From contig CM060853.1 of the NCBI GenBank assembly GCA_030737835.1, forward strand, positions 9,594,034 to 9,658,033: a stretch of 64,000 nucleotides of DNA, given 5' to 3'. Source of the stretch: Acorus gramineus. Its lineage: Eukaryota; Streptophyta; Magnoliopsida; Acorales; Acoraceae. Both the position numbers and the translations under genes were made by a program. Each line of letters begins with the position of its first letter. Position 1 is the first letter of the stretch. A model generated the notes under the pieces. That model was given only the letters and a program-made list of their open reading frames with translations. It did not search any database and had not been told where the DNA came from. Of the stretch, positions 13,581 through 26,152 are shown piece after piece.

Positions 13581-15310
13581 TAAAATGGGATAATCATTTT
13601 TCCCATTTTAAACCAAAGCAAATTAATTATGTGAGACATGAATGTTACACAATGTTGTAACAGTTTTCTTTAACCCCCATTTTTTTTGGACACCTGTAAC
13701 ACCTGTTGTGGGGAAGGTTTGTGGATGAAAATGTCTGTGTAAGACCCCATCGATCACGTGTATGAATATGAGATAGGGTATTTTAAAATGAAAAGCATTT
13801 TCAATTATTGAGGATGGCTTTCATGGGCTATGAAAAAGACTTCACTGAAAATGAGAAGAGCAGAAGGAAAGTCTTTGTGAGGAATTGAAAAAATCTTTAA
13901 TAAATCTATGTATTCGTGGGTAAGAACCATTGCAGGACTAGAGAGGGGTGGGTGGTCCTCTTAGACAAATTAAAGCTGCATGATGTGAATGACTTGCTCT
14001 CCAACCAGTAGTCAGTCGCATGTGCTGCTTCTGTTCCTCCTTGTTTGTATGCTATATATTTCTATGTAACTGCTACTCACCTGCTTGTAACCTGTAAGTA
14101 TTGAAAGAAAAAAAAATTAAAAAAAATACTTGGTATATGATTTTTCCAACCAAAAAAAAAAAAGGAAAAAGTCTTGACATGTGCATCAGATGATATCTTT
14201 GTTGAGAGGGTGTGTCCATTCGTATGAATATATGAATCTAATCAATGTATTTGCCCGGTAATACATTGTATCTGTATGTATTGTCCCTGTCAAATTTGGA
14301 ATACAATTGAATTGATTGCAAACGGAGGGCACCAATTTTGACTTGCTGAAACTAGTAGAGATGCACATTTATATTATATATACAGAAGCTGACGAAATGG
14401 CTAATTGGGTGTGCTTAGACTATGAACAGTGTAGTCATATACGTCCAAAAGGTGGTGGCTCTGAAATCTTGATTCATTCTATATTTTCTAATAATATACA
14501 TCTATTAATAATGCAAGGGTTTTTCTCTTGGGGATGAAAGAAAGATGGTAAAGCAGGCAAACAAATTATTAAAAGAAATCAATTGTTTTAGATACTAGTT
14601 GAAAATACATTTAAAAAATAAAATTTTAAATAAAATGATTTAAATAAATTCGATTATTGAAAAACGTATTTTCTGTGTTTTTTAAAAAGTGTAACAATAT
14701 TTTTGTATTAAAAGCTGTATGTAACTTTTTAATTAAATTTGTTTTTTAAAATACGTTTGACAACGTGTTTATGATTTTTGTTTTATTTGATTTTTGTGCA
14801 GCAATATTTTTGTTTTATTAAAAACAAACGTGTCTAAACGCTTTTGAGTATTAATAAAATAATCCACAATTCAACCATATATATCCATCCGAAAAGGATT
14901 TTGGTCTGCAAGAATAAATTGATGTGCTTGGTTATCCACATGAATAGAGAGGTCTGAAATCGTCGGCTGTGCAACTTGTTTGAAAAGACGAATTATTAGT
15001 GGCGCAGATGGCATGTAAAACACGTAATGTACTGTTTGCACCACAAAAATTGGGTACGTAATAGTAATTAAGTACGTGGAGATGATGGATACCATGTACT
15101 TACTGTTTAGTTTCTGGGGATGTCACACTTTCATCGTATGTACATTTTTTTCCAATTGGTAGATTGATTCGTGTGGTCAGAAAACAAGTGAGATGGATAG
15201 ACAGGTGTGGGTGGATGAATGGGGAATTGATGTTTTGACCAGTCTGGAATCCGGACAGAATATCCACATCCTCTCTCCCCCTTCCACATGGAATGATTCT
15301 TCACTTCCCC

Positions 15311-15332
15311 TCTCTCTCTCTCTCTCTCTCTC
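15311..15332. repeat. (TC)n microsatellite
   Basis: About 11 TC units. Open frames across it on both strands are low-complexity artefacts. Confidence 0.9.
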
Positions 15333-16753
15333 ACTCACTATAACCATGGAAATGATTCCTGTTTGTGAACAGGTAAAAATAGTGTTGGTGGACCAACTGG
15401 CACATCTCATAAATGTGTTTCCTTTTTTAGATGCCTTTTGTAAGGTCCACAACCTGTCAAAGGTGGTGGTCATTCCCATTAATGATTTTTGTTAGGATTT
15501 TTTTTTTTTAAATTTTCATAAATCATAAAATTTAGTAATCGATTATATTAATTTTAATCTTTAAAAAAGATTTATTCTTAAATTATTTAAGTTTTTATAA
15601 ACTTTAAGAGAGACTAAAAAAGAACATATCCTTTAAATCTGAAAACTAAAATCAAAGTGTGAAGAAATGAATGATCGATTTCTAAATAGATATGTTTATA
15701 GGGATTTAAAATTAAAATACCCTTTTTATTAAACCAAAATAAATGTATGGATCATATAGATACCCTCTCAATTCATCTACTGCAGTGTAGAGTCAAAGAA
15801 TTGAAATTTATGACAGATGGGTTATTAGAAATATTCAAAAGGTCACTACAATTACCATTTAGGCTGGACAGTAAAGATGGAAAGAATCTTGAAAAATATA
15901 GTTTTGATTGCATATATATTTTAGCATCTTCCTCTTTTTCTGGTAGCATCATGTATTAAGTTATTAACCAGACAGACTCCCATTATAATGGAATCAATTT
16001 TAAAATAAATTGTAAAGATTCCGGGATTAAATTTGATTAATTATTGAGCGTTTCAATGCTTGTCAGTATTGATGCCAAGAACCCAACCAATTCAAAAGAA
16101 TGATTAGTATTATTTATAAAGCACTGTGATACTATATAATATTATCACATGATGAATTTTAAATGGGGGGGTGTCATTGATCAGTTGTAAATTGGACCAG
16201 ATCTCAAGTTATATAATTTTTTATTAAGGGAAAACTATAAATAACCCTAAACTATTTAAAATTTATATAACTCCATGACTTTTTTCAAAATTCATAAAAT
16301 CTCTTTATGTTTCTTAAAATCATCTGTAAATTACTATTTTACTTTTGTGGATATGATTTTATAATTTATTTAAATGAATAAAATTGTCTTGTAGAAAAAG
16401 GTTTATATATTTTTAACAAATTATAAAAAAATTTATGCATACTGTGTTTTAATTAGGATTAATAAAATAGAATATATGAATAATCTTCTTCGTTTGTCAA
16501 TTTTAACTTAGGGGATTATTTATATTTGCATATATATATTTTTTAAAGTTTTAAATAAATTTCAGGAAAGATAAGCTGTATATATGGATTTCTCTTTTAT
16601 TAAATATAAAATAAAATAAAACACTGCCGTGACAATGTCACATGAGAAGAAGAGGGGAAAGTTCTCACCAAAAATATGGGTTAGGTACATTTTGCATGTG
16701 TGGTATCCAAAGGCTGCCGTGGGCCCCCTTTTTCAACCACTCCTCCTCCCCTC

Positions 16754-16760
16754 CTATAAA
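16754..16760 (+). promoter_or_regulatory. Probable TATA box of VTC2
   Basis: CCTATAAATCA is followed by a pyrimidine-rich stretch (CCTCCTCCTC) typical of plant initiator regions. It lies about 125 bp upstream of the leader ORF and 500 bp upstream of the main start, consistent with the long VTC2 leader. Confidence 0.55.
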
Positions 16761-16879
16761 TCAACCCCTCCTCCTCTTCTCCTCACCCTTCAAAAGAAAA
16801 GAGAGAAATAAGAGATCTTTGTGAAGAGAAACAGAGAGAGATCTGGAGGTGATATTGGATTTGGACGAGTTGGGTAATC

Positions 16880-17107
16880 ACGGCTGTACTCGGAGAGGTA
16901 GGGTGGGGTGATCCTCACCAACCACAGGTGGAGAAGCTTAAGAGAACCGTCAATCCTAACCTCTTCGACCAGAAGAGGAGCCCTTCCACACACGGCGGCA
17001 GGGGAGCTCTCCCCTCCGAAGGCGGCAGCCCTTCCGACCTCCTCTTCCTCGCCGGCGGCGGTCTCTCTGTCTTCACCCCCTCTAACCCAAACTTTTCTTC
17101 TTCTTAG
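16880..17107 (+). CDS. Conserved upstream ORF of VTC2 with non-AUG start
   Basis: A frame in the VTC2 leader encodes a peptide of up to 75 residues that ends at TAG 17105-17107. It contains the block KRTVNPNLFDQKRSPSTHGG followed by RGALPSEGGSPSDLLFLAGG, which I recognise as the conserved peptide of the ascorbate-responsive uORF of plant GDP-L-galactose phosphorylase genes. There is no ATG between the upstream in-frame stop (TGA 16850-16852) and the conserved block. ACG codons at 16865 and 16880 are the candidate starts, as in other plants where an ACG start is reported. In known cases the peptide stalls ribosomes at high ascorbate and lowers translation of the enzyme. The start chosen here (16880) is a guess between the two ACGs. 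The uORF ends 151 bp before the main ATG. Confidence 0.85.
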   Translation, partial: TAVLGEVGWGDPHQPQVEKLKRTVNPNLFDQKRSPSTHGGRGALPSEGGSPSDLLFLAGGGLSVFTPSNPNFSSS

Positions 17108-17258
17108 ATTACTCTCTTACTTCTTTCATTTCTTAGAATCTCTTTGTTTTTCCAGACACCCATTTCAAATCCCATCCTTTTTTTTGTTGGCTTCCATCCT
17201 TTCCTTGTATTGGGTTTTCCTTTGTTGTTCTTGATTATACTTTTGAGTGGAGAAAAAG

Positions 17259-19854
17259 ATGTTGACAATCAAGAGGGTTCCGACGGTCCTGTCCAACTAC
17301 CAGGAGGAGATCGTCGGATGCGGCAAGAACTGCCTCGGCAAGTGTTGCTTGCCTGGTGAGTCTGAATTTCTCTATCTTTTCCTTTAAAATTACTTCATGT
17401 TTTGTGGGAGAAAAAAAAAAGGTGCTTTTGGGTAAAGATGGGAGAAATTGTTTACTTGGTTGAGTATTTTTTAAGGTGGTATCTTTATTATGATGAGAAT
17501 TAGGAAAAATGGATCCATATTAGATATTGGTCGAATAGCATGAATTTGATTTATCTGAATTGATTGATACATCTTTTGAGGTATTGAAATGGAACCCAAT
17601 CGAATAGCCTTCAAATGAAATCCTTTAAAATTACTTTATGTTTTGTGGGAGGAAAAAAGATGTTTTTGGGTAAAGATGGGAGAAATTGTTTACTTGGTTG
17701 AGTATTTTTTTAAGGTGGTATCTTTATTATGATGAAAATTAGGAAAAATGGATCCAAATTAGATATTCGTTGAAAAGCGTGAATTTGATTTATCTGAATT
17801 GATTGATACGTCTTTTGAGGAACTGAAATGGAACCCAATCGAATAGCCTTCAAAAGAAATTCTTTTTTTTATATTGTTCTTATAATTATATGGATTTGTA
17901 TCAGTTTCGACGCTTCCACTCTATGCCTTCAAGAAAATGGAGTCGTTCAACGAGAAATCGGTCACCCCTGACAACAACAGCAACAGTGAGGAAGCCTCGC
18001 AGATCGATTTCCTCAACACCCTGCTCCTCGGACAGGTTAGATCTCTATTATCTTATCCCTTTTCATTTTCCATTGATTTCAGTTCTTCTTGATTGTAAAC
18101 TTAAATGTACAAAAAAAGAAAAAAAATGTATGTTGATATTGGAATGTCTCGGGCTTTTTTTGGATGCCTTTTAGTGGGAGGATAGGGTTGCTCGGGGCTT
18201 GTTCCGCTACGATGTGACAGCATGCGAGACGAAGGTGATTGAGGGGAAATATGGGTTTGTGGCACAGCTGAATGAGGGGAGACACCTCAAGAAGAGGCCT
18301 ACTGAGTTCCGTGTCGACCGTGTCCTTCAGCCCTTTGATGGAAAGAAGTTCAACTTCACCAAGGTCGGCCAGGAGGAGGCTCTTTTCCGCTTCGAGGAGA
18401 ACCCTGAAGGTGCATCTAAATATTTCGGCAAGGCCCCTGCTGATTTGTCTGTGGACGAATCTTCCAATGTTGTTGTTATTAATGTGAGTTGAAAACCCAT
18501 TATTCCTCTCAATTTAGTTGTATTATTCATCATGCTCTTTGTATGAATAGGGATGTTTCTTTTTCCCTGACCACAGGTGAGTCCAATCGAATATGGGCAC
18601 GTGCTTCTGATCCCACGCGTTCTTGAATGTCTGCCGCAGAGGATTGATGAGCAGAGTTTCTTGCTTGCCCTTCATATGGCTGCTGAAGCAGGGAGTCCTT
18701 ACTTTAGGCTGGGGTATAACAGCTTGGGTGCTTTTGCCACCATCAACCACCTCCACTTCCAGGTTTGTGTGAGCCATCATATATGGGTTGTATTATTAAT
18801 AATTCTGCAGACCCATATGAGTAACAGAGTAATGAAAATCAATCTGATTCTAAAGAAGAGAGGTTTTGTTGCAGGCTTATTTCTTGTCTGTTCCCTTTCC
18901 GGTTGAGAAGGCACCAACAAAGAGGATACCCACTTCAAAGAGTTCCCAAAAGAGTGGTGTGAAGGTCTCCAGCCTGATGGATTATCCAGTGAGGGGACTG
19001 GTTTTCGAGGGTGGCAACACCCTCAAGGACTTGTCTGATGTTGTTGCCAAGTCATGCATTTGCCTGCAGGAGAACAACATCCCCTTCAATGTCCTTATCT
19101 CTGACTCTGGCAGGAGGATCTTCGTTTTCCCTCAGGTAATGTTTGTTTGTGTTGCATCATGACTGAATGGTTTTTGAGCTATTCATTGCACTTTTTTTTT
19201 TGTGTTATTCACTATTCATAGCTAAATCATGTCAAAATTAAATATGTCCAATACATGACAATGTTAAACAGGATTCTCTATATCCACTCTTCCTTGAATA
19301 TCTATTGAAAAATTAAAGATTTTAGCACAATTGAGTGGTTAAAAGAAACTAGTATATAAGGTGACACGACGTCTATGTTGTTGATCTCATATGTTCGCAA
19401 AGCAGTATATTCTCCATGTTATGTAGACACTCATCCTAGTCTTTCTACCTAGCATGATTTATGTATATGAGCAATGTTTTTAACAAATTGATCTTGCTAT
19501 TGTTCAATGCAGTGCTATGCTGAAAAGCAGGCCCTTGGAGAAGTTAGCCAAGAGCTGCTGGACACCCAGGTGAACCCTGCTGTGTGGGAGATCAGCGGGC
19601 ACATGGTTCTGAAGAGGAAGAAGGACTATGACGAGGCATCTGAGGATTATGCATGGAGGCTCCTCGAAGTGGTTTCACTTTCTGAGGAGAGGTTGGAAGA
19701 GGTGAAGGCATACATATTTGAGGCAGCTGGCCTGGTAGATGCAGATGATGAAGCTGAAAATGATAACAATGATGATGAGGATATGGTTACATCTGCCCCT
19801 GCACCTCCAAAACCCGCTCAACTTGTGCCTCAGGGCTGCCTGGTTCTGCAGTGA
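17259..19854 (+). CDS. VTC2: GDP-L-galactose phosphorylase (ascorbate synthesis)
   Basis: Six exons, 17259-17355, 17905-18035, 18175-18483, 18577-18762, 18875-19135 and 19513-19854, encode 441 residues, the normal size for the family. The product converts GDP-L-galactose and phosphate to L-galactose-1-phosphate and GDP, the committed and controlling step of the plant L-ascorbate pathway; it acts in cytosol and nucleus. The start MLTIKRVPTVLSNYQEE matches the family. Other anchors are WEDRVARGLFRYDVTACETK, NEGRHLKKRPTEFRVD, SPIEYGHVLLIPRVLECLPQ, the HIT-type active-site motif NHLHFQ (H237, H239, Q241), CYAEKQALGEVS and VNPAVWEISGHMVLKRK, and the C-terminal CLVLQ. A stretch rich in Asp, Glu and Asn precedes the tail. 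Translation is probably repressed by the leader uORF. Intron 1 contains a 241-bp tandem duplication. An AATAAA at about 20076 may be the polyadenylation signal. Confidence 0.95.
17381..17862. repeat. 241-bp tandem duplication in VTC2 intron 1
   Basis: Two head-to-tail copies start with CCTTTAAAATTACTT at 17381 and 17622. They differ by a modest number of substitutions and small indels, so the duplication is not brand new. It makes up most of the 549-bp first intron. Confidence 0.9.
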
Positions 19855-22819
19855 ACTATATGTTCCTCTTATTTCCCTATGTTCTATTATGTGTTTTCAT
19901 TCCTGTTGTGGATGTTAGCCTCATAGAGGAAGGCTTAAATCCAGTGACATAAGTGAGGTAGCACTATTTCCTGGTGTGTAGTCTGTTTAAATTTCTAGGG
20001 ATTTGAACAATTTCATGTTCTTCCACCGCATTGTATGCATATGGTGTCGCCTTGTTTTAAAATGATATGAAGGCAATAAACTCTGTGTATTGTTCGCTGT
20101 AAGAATTTCATTTCTTGACTTGTTTCCCTCTATAATTCAATATTCTGTGATACTATTGATATTTGCCTGATTTCATCATCCAAACGAAGAGCAAGAATGT
20201 GGTTGAAGAAAATAAAACAGGTAATCATTCATGCAATGGATGTGATGGTGCATGCTACATGCAAACAAATAACAATCTTACTAACAATCATGTTAAGGTA
20301 CTGCTTTCATCACTTTCGAATCGTCTAAATCCAATTGTAGGCCAAAAATGTGACTGAACATTCAAGATTTGCGCTAAGACTGTATCAGCTATGAAAGATA
20401 ACGTATACCAAGCTAGGGAAGGAGATCCATTCAGATCCTACCATATCTCCCCATCCTCGACGCTGGGCAACGAATCCAGAACAAGATCCTGTCGTATCCT
20501 TTCGGATCCTCCACCCTTGACAATGGGCGGCGAATCCAGATTTAGGTAGCGTTTGGTAACGCAATTGCAAAACTGATTTTCTACAATCCCTGAGTTTGAA
20601 ACTGATTCTGTATGAAGCTGCCTCCCCAGCTTTCTCAAATCGTAGTTTTTTTATACAATTTGCCTGAAATCTGTTTGTAGGAAGCTATGATTACAAAACT
20701 GTTTGATTGCATGATTGCAAAACCAGCTTCTTGCAATCACAAAAGCAGAATAATCGCGCAATCAAATGCTGCATAAGATCTGTTGTGATGAAGACCAATA
20801 AAATATGGTAAGATAAACTTTTCAAAAATACCACACAACAAAAAGACTAAGATTGGATGGTCGGAGGATCTTTTGCAAGTCATCCACCCTGTCTTACATA
20901 CAGGACACACGTGTGTGGCATGTTGCGACCTCATTTTGATAGTTCGTACAATTGTGTTAGAACTCTAAAGTCTCAATGCTCCCAGTTGATTGTACAAATT
21001 TAACTAACAGAAAAAACTATGAACACAAAGTCTCTTTGACAAAAAAAGAAAAGAAGAAGATAAACTCAAGCACGCGGCTTCGAGATTCAAATTGTATGAG
21101 CCCAATGAATTTCCTTGCTCCTGTACACTCAATATGTTGTGCTCTCATAGAATTAAATAACTTTTAAGTTGCATCATATGCACCTTCATAGAACTTAAAA
21201 GATTCTTAATGACACGCGTTGGGTCACCATTGAACTATTGGGGCACGTGATTGTCAGTAATAGATTTAGAGATATTAACTCATGACAGAGTAAAATTGAT
21301 TTAAAGTGGACATGTGACTAACATTGGTTAGGTCAAGAAAAATGGGTCTCATTGTTTACGTGCAGCCTTTACTGTAGGTCTTATCTTTTTTTTTTTTAAA
21401 TCATACACTATTTCATTAAAGTGAATGCAATTATCTGAAATAATTTATATAATAGTTTTTTTTTATTTTAAAAAAATAATTTTTTTTTAATCCATGTATT
21501 ATGATAATGCAATACATGTTACGCTGTTATAACGAACTACAAAACAAAAAGAGTGTATATCTTTTCAATATTTTGATTTGACAACTAGAAAAATAATTCT
21601 AAACCCACCCAAAAATGATGGATTGGATTAGATCATGTTCAAGCCCCCAAAGTTGCACTTGTTTCATCCTAAGACACTGGTTGTAGCTGACCTTAACCAA
21701 TGGTATAGAAATGAATAAATGTAATATATAAAATAAAATACCATCATCAGCCAATGAAAAGCGGAGTCGTCCCCGGGAAGCTTTCCTTTCCTTTTTCTCT
21801 CAACACATAAAAATCTTCCTCCGCCCCCTCCAATTCATTCGCCCTAACAAAAAAAAAAAAAAAAAAAATTTGCTTCATCTCGGTCTCTTCCCTCCCGTCG
21901 AGGTATCAATCTTTCTATTCTCCATCTCTCCTTCCGATCCTTTGTTTTTTCTTTTACTCTTCAGATTTCTGCCTTTTTTTTTTTTTTTTTGATCGATCGT
22001 TGACCTAGGTTTTTCTGTACAATTTTTCGATCCATGGATCCTATCTTTGTATTTAGGCTTCCCATACCGATGATTTAGTGTTCATGTTCTAGATTTCCCT
22101 CGGAAATGATCATATATCAATGTTTCAACATGAGATATGTGTTCGTCGTCTTCTATATCTAGTACAATTTTGTGAGTGCAATTTTTTTGTTTTAATGATA
22201 GATTGAGTTTGTTTAACTAATGATGCACTTGTCTGTTGCTTTCTATCTTTTTTAACCCAAATTGACTCCTCTTCTGATCATTATTAGTGATTTTGTACTA
22301 TTCCCTTCCTTTGATTGCTTTCTTTTCTTTTTTACATTTTCCTTTTTCAGTATTTGAGAAAATAGTACCTTGATTTTGCAGTGTTTTGGGTTGTTCTTGA
22401 ATTTCTGCTTGATGTTTGAGTTTGTTTAATAAAACAGGATCCTGCTTGTGCTTCAAATGTCTGTTGATATCACAAGGGAGGAACATCCTTGGTTTCTCCC
22501 TTGTGAGTTCTGTTGTATCTACCGCAGCCGCCTGTGGTTCGCGCCTCCTGTGTTATTTCGACATTGGACTTGATAGATTTTTCCATATAAAGAATTGGGA
22601 GGTTTTTTCTTCTGAGGGAAAGAAAGAAGAAGTTGGGAAGCTAACTTATTTCAAGGAAATTATATTACCATATTTTAAACTCAAGTGTGGAAAGCATTCT
22701 TACTCCTTATTTGGGAACAAAGTAGAGATTGAAACCTCATATTTTTCTATTTAAAAGAAGACAATTACAATTTTTTGAAAGCAAAGAGCGCCTGAACTGT
22801 CTGTTGCCAGTGCCTCAAA
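19855..22819. other. Intergenic region and probable NAC 5' leader
   Basis: After the VTC2 3' UTR there are two related blocks around 20403-20540, each with ...GACxxTGGGCxxCGAATCCAGA, then AT-rich DNA with no gene. From about 21800 the sequence looks like a promoter and leader: CATAAAAAT, a C-rich stretch, then a possible leader intron from GAG/GTATCAATC (21902/21903) to TTTTGCAG (about 22381) with poly-T. Short upstream ORFs sit in the putative second leader exon, one from the ATG near 22458. Confidence 0.45.
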
Positions 22820-25800
22820 ATGTCTAGATCCTTACTTCCCCCTGGATATCGCTTCCATCCGACCGATGTTGAACTCATACGTTACTACTTGAGGAGGAAA
22901 GTCATGCACAAGCGTATTCTCGGTGACGCTATTTCAGAGGTTGAACTGTACAAGTTTTCTCCTTGGGATCTTCCAGGTAATTGCTAGCTGCCCTTTCTTC
23001 ATTAGAATGATTGAATGTCCCTTTTTAGCTAATAGATCTCTTGGGCTCAGTTCCAAATTTTGCTCAAGCAAGATTTTTTACTGAAGAAGGCTCGTAACCG
23101 ACTTAAGGGGTTTCATGGGTTATTATGGTTCGTGTAGATTTATCTTTTGGTTTCATCAGTCATCATAATTTCTTAACCCAATCCACTTTTTGTGTAATAT
23201 ATTGCTTAAACTTCTGGTCTCTTAAATTCTTTTTAGTTGGCTATTTTGTTTGTATTACTTTATCAGGTGCTAATAGTATGTATCCTTTTCCTTTGGGTGC
23301 AGATAAATCCTGTTCGCAAAGCAGGGACCTTGAGTGGTATTTCTTTTGTCCTCGGGATAGGAAGTACACAAATGGTTCAAGGATGAATCGTGCCACCGAA
23401 ACTGGGTATTGGAAAACCACGGGAAAGGACAGATGTGTCACTCATAATTCTCAACCAATTGGGTTCAAAAGGACTCTCATTTTCCATGAGGGTAAGGCAC
23501 CTCAAGGTTCTAGAACCGATTGGGTTATGTATGAATATAGGCTGGAGGACAAGGAGTTGGTTGGCTACTCTCAGGTAATTAAGTGTTTTGACTGATTTGC
23601 CTGTAATTCAATTCCATGTTTATGCTGTACACAGACATTTTATGTTACTGCATTACAGTGACTCATACTCTTGTGAAATTATATTTCCAACATGACAGTG
23701 GCTTATTGTATGGTCAGTAAGGTCTCTTTCTTGATAGTAGGAATCATCCTAAAGATTATATGGTTTCTGCTGAGAGAAGAATTACATTTATGATTGTATA
23801 TTTGTCTGATGCATTCACTTCGTGTTTCAGAAGCTATATCCGACTTGGTACTTTATTAATTGGCTCATTTTTTTGGTTCTGAGATATATATTTTTATTAT
23901 TTCGATTGCTTTAGTCATATGACTGGGTGAGTTAGAGTATCCAATACATATTTTCAATCGCATGTTTCATATGAAACTACAGTTTATGCATCTGTATCCT
24001 CTTATACAGAATACACATTAGAGTCATACTTTTTTATGTTTAATTTAAGTAGGTGCTATGTCTTCCCATGCTAAATTGTAGTTAATGAACGCCCACAAAG
24101 GCACACACAGACATACATACAAGTTCATGAATGATGCTGTTGCCATATGTGATTGCTCTGTTATATTAGCAGAAGATCTTCTCTACCGAACTGCCTTGGA
24201 TCTTTTCATCTCCTTGTTGTTGCGGGTAGGCGTCCTTGGGATGTACCTAAATGATTTTCTTTTTTCTTTGGCAGGATTCTTATGTGCTGTGCAGAATATT
24301 TAAAAAGAGTGGTCCAGGCCCAAAGAACGGGGAACAATATGGAGCACCATATCAAGATGAAGATTGGGACGATGAAGTGGTAAATTATTCGTCAGTGCCA
24401 ATCCCTTGCCTGACATCCTCTGTACCTGAACCAACAGATTGTGAAAATGCACCATTACTGAATAGCATGGTTGGTTCTGAGGATCAATTTGGGCCTTTGC
24501 TGGAGCCTTCTGATCCTCATCAGTCTGAGATTTCTGGTCTTGGACCCCTTGATGATGATGGGGATGCTGGATATATAGATGTTGAGAAGCTCTTACAGGA
24601 ATTAGCAGATGATATTTCGAATGATCATGCTAAGGTAAGGCCAATAAGTTAGGAGCTAAACTACTTTGTATTTTATTTCATTTTTTATTTTCACTAATGA
24701 ATTTGAGTTTCCCTTCTTTACCTTCAGGATTCGGATGAGCTTGTATTGCCAGGAAGCACTTCTGTAGCTGAGTCTGATGCCCTTGACATATATGGTGGCC
24801 TAGAAGATCTTTCTGGTCAGCCAGATTCTCTTGCGAACATGTATTTCCTCAATTGCATGGAAGATGGCGCTGCCCTCCAGCAAATGTTCACAGGAGTTCC
24901 CACTGGATGTTTTCTGGAGATGAATGATCTTGAATTTCCATCAGAAGGCATTATTTCTGGACATGCAATGATTGACGAACCCTGTGATTATCGTGTGAAT
25001 TCAGAGAGAATGAGTGTGATTGGCGTACCAAGCTTTTCCATAGACAGTATGGTCCCTTCATTGCCTGGCATCAACGACAACCATTCTTTATTGTTGCAAG
25101 GAAACAATACATTTGCTAGTGATTTGGCTTCAACACCAGAGGTACAATTGAAAATCTAATATGTTGCCTTGTGCGTTTATATAAATTGTTTCAAATCCCA
25201 TGTCTTGAGAATCTCCTGACATGCATTGTTTTTTTTTTTTTTAATTGTTTATCTAAATATCACTGTTCTTTTGGTATTGCAGATTCTCGCTTCAGGAATA
25301 GGCATGAATAATGAACATCAAGTAGCTACACACAACCAGGATGCAGAAGAGACTGGGTATAGGTTTGCCTTGGAATCCTTCCCTGAAGGTAGCTTTTATC
25401 ATTCTTTGCAATTCTGATGCAAGGCTCAGTTATATATCATCATTATAGTGATGAGAGATTTAACATGGAAGATTATAATTAAGTGATATATCAGTCAAAT
25501 TTACTTCTGAGGTGGTTGTATCTGACATGCAGTTTTGCAGTTAACATCGAATATTTAACTGCAACTCTGTGATTAAATTCTCTCGGGCTCTTTTCTCTCA
25601 ATCTTTCCACTTGTTCCCCTGTAGAACACTGGAGGGCAAGTTATGGGAACTCTGGTTTCTGGTAAATGTAGAGGAGCGGATCTTGCCGCTAGCAAATTTC
25701 AGTTTTACTTGTGTAAGGACTCTTGTGGATACCCATTGTGTTTTATTTTTTTTCTTTGTTGTTTTGTCCATCCAGGTGAGCAAAGCAACACATTGACAAA

Positions 25801-26152
25801 CTTGGAGCGTGTGACCTCCACTAGAAAACCATCTTACTCCAGACTCCAACAATTGTTGGATTCTATTCCTGCACATCCTGCTTCAGCTGCAGAGTGCCCA
25901 TCTCATGCAAAGGCTGGGGTGAAAATGGGTTGCGCCTGCTTTAACAATGGTCCAGTGGAAAGACCAGGGAGTTGCAGTTGCACATGTTGTAACAGCTGCT
26001 CACTGGCAAAGAGGCGTGGAACGCACACATCTTCAGCAAGTGGGTTCATGTATGTGTTCCTGTTGGGGATGGTCACAGCTTTCATGTGGCTCTTCTTTGT
26101 TGCCTTGATAGCCAAATTGGGTAGGTATGTGTGGGTTCTCTCGGTATCATAG
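22820..26152 (+). CDS. Membrane-tethered NAC transcription factor (NTL type)
   Basis: Six exons, 22820-22976, 23303-23574, 24275-24634, 24728-25141, 25283-25388 and 25776-26152, give 561 residues. Residues 6-155 form a complete NAC DNA-binding domain: [88 protein letters not shown] and [18 protein letters not shown] long acidic activation-type region follows (clusters such as DEDWDDE and DDDGDAG). The last 36 residues hold one hydrophobic segment, about residues 527-549, ending in [10 protein letters not shown]. This tail-anchored architecture is that of the ANAC016/ANAC017/ANAC013 group, which sits in the ER or mitochondrial-stress membrane system and is released by proteolysis to turn on stress genes. 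A Cys-rich stretch ([14 protein letters not shown]) just before the anchor is notable. Which orthologue it is cannot be settled from the sequence alone. Confidence 0.92.

Larger units (their letters stand above)
10984..16640. other. Repeat-rich intergenic region
   Basis: Nearly 5.7 kb without a convincing gene. It holds a probable degraded Gypsy LTR (about 12670-13310), a 78-bp tandem duplication (13425-13580), a (TC)n tract (15311-15332) and long AT-rich stretches. Short open frames at 13308, 14316 and 15193 follow repeats or low-complexity DNA and look like chance. Confidence 0.5.

Noticed and set aside
13308..13583. 91-codon frame with an internal repeat
   Set aside because: Arises from the 78-bp tandem duplication in a degraded LTR region.
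15177..15495. 100-codon frames on both strands
   Set aside because: Carried by the (TC)n tract; no homology or splice support.
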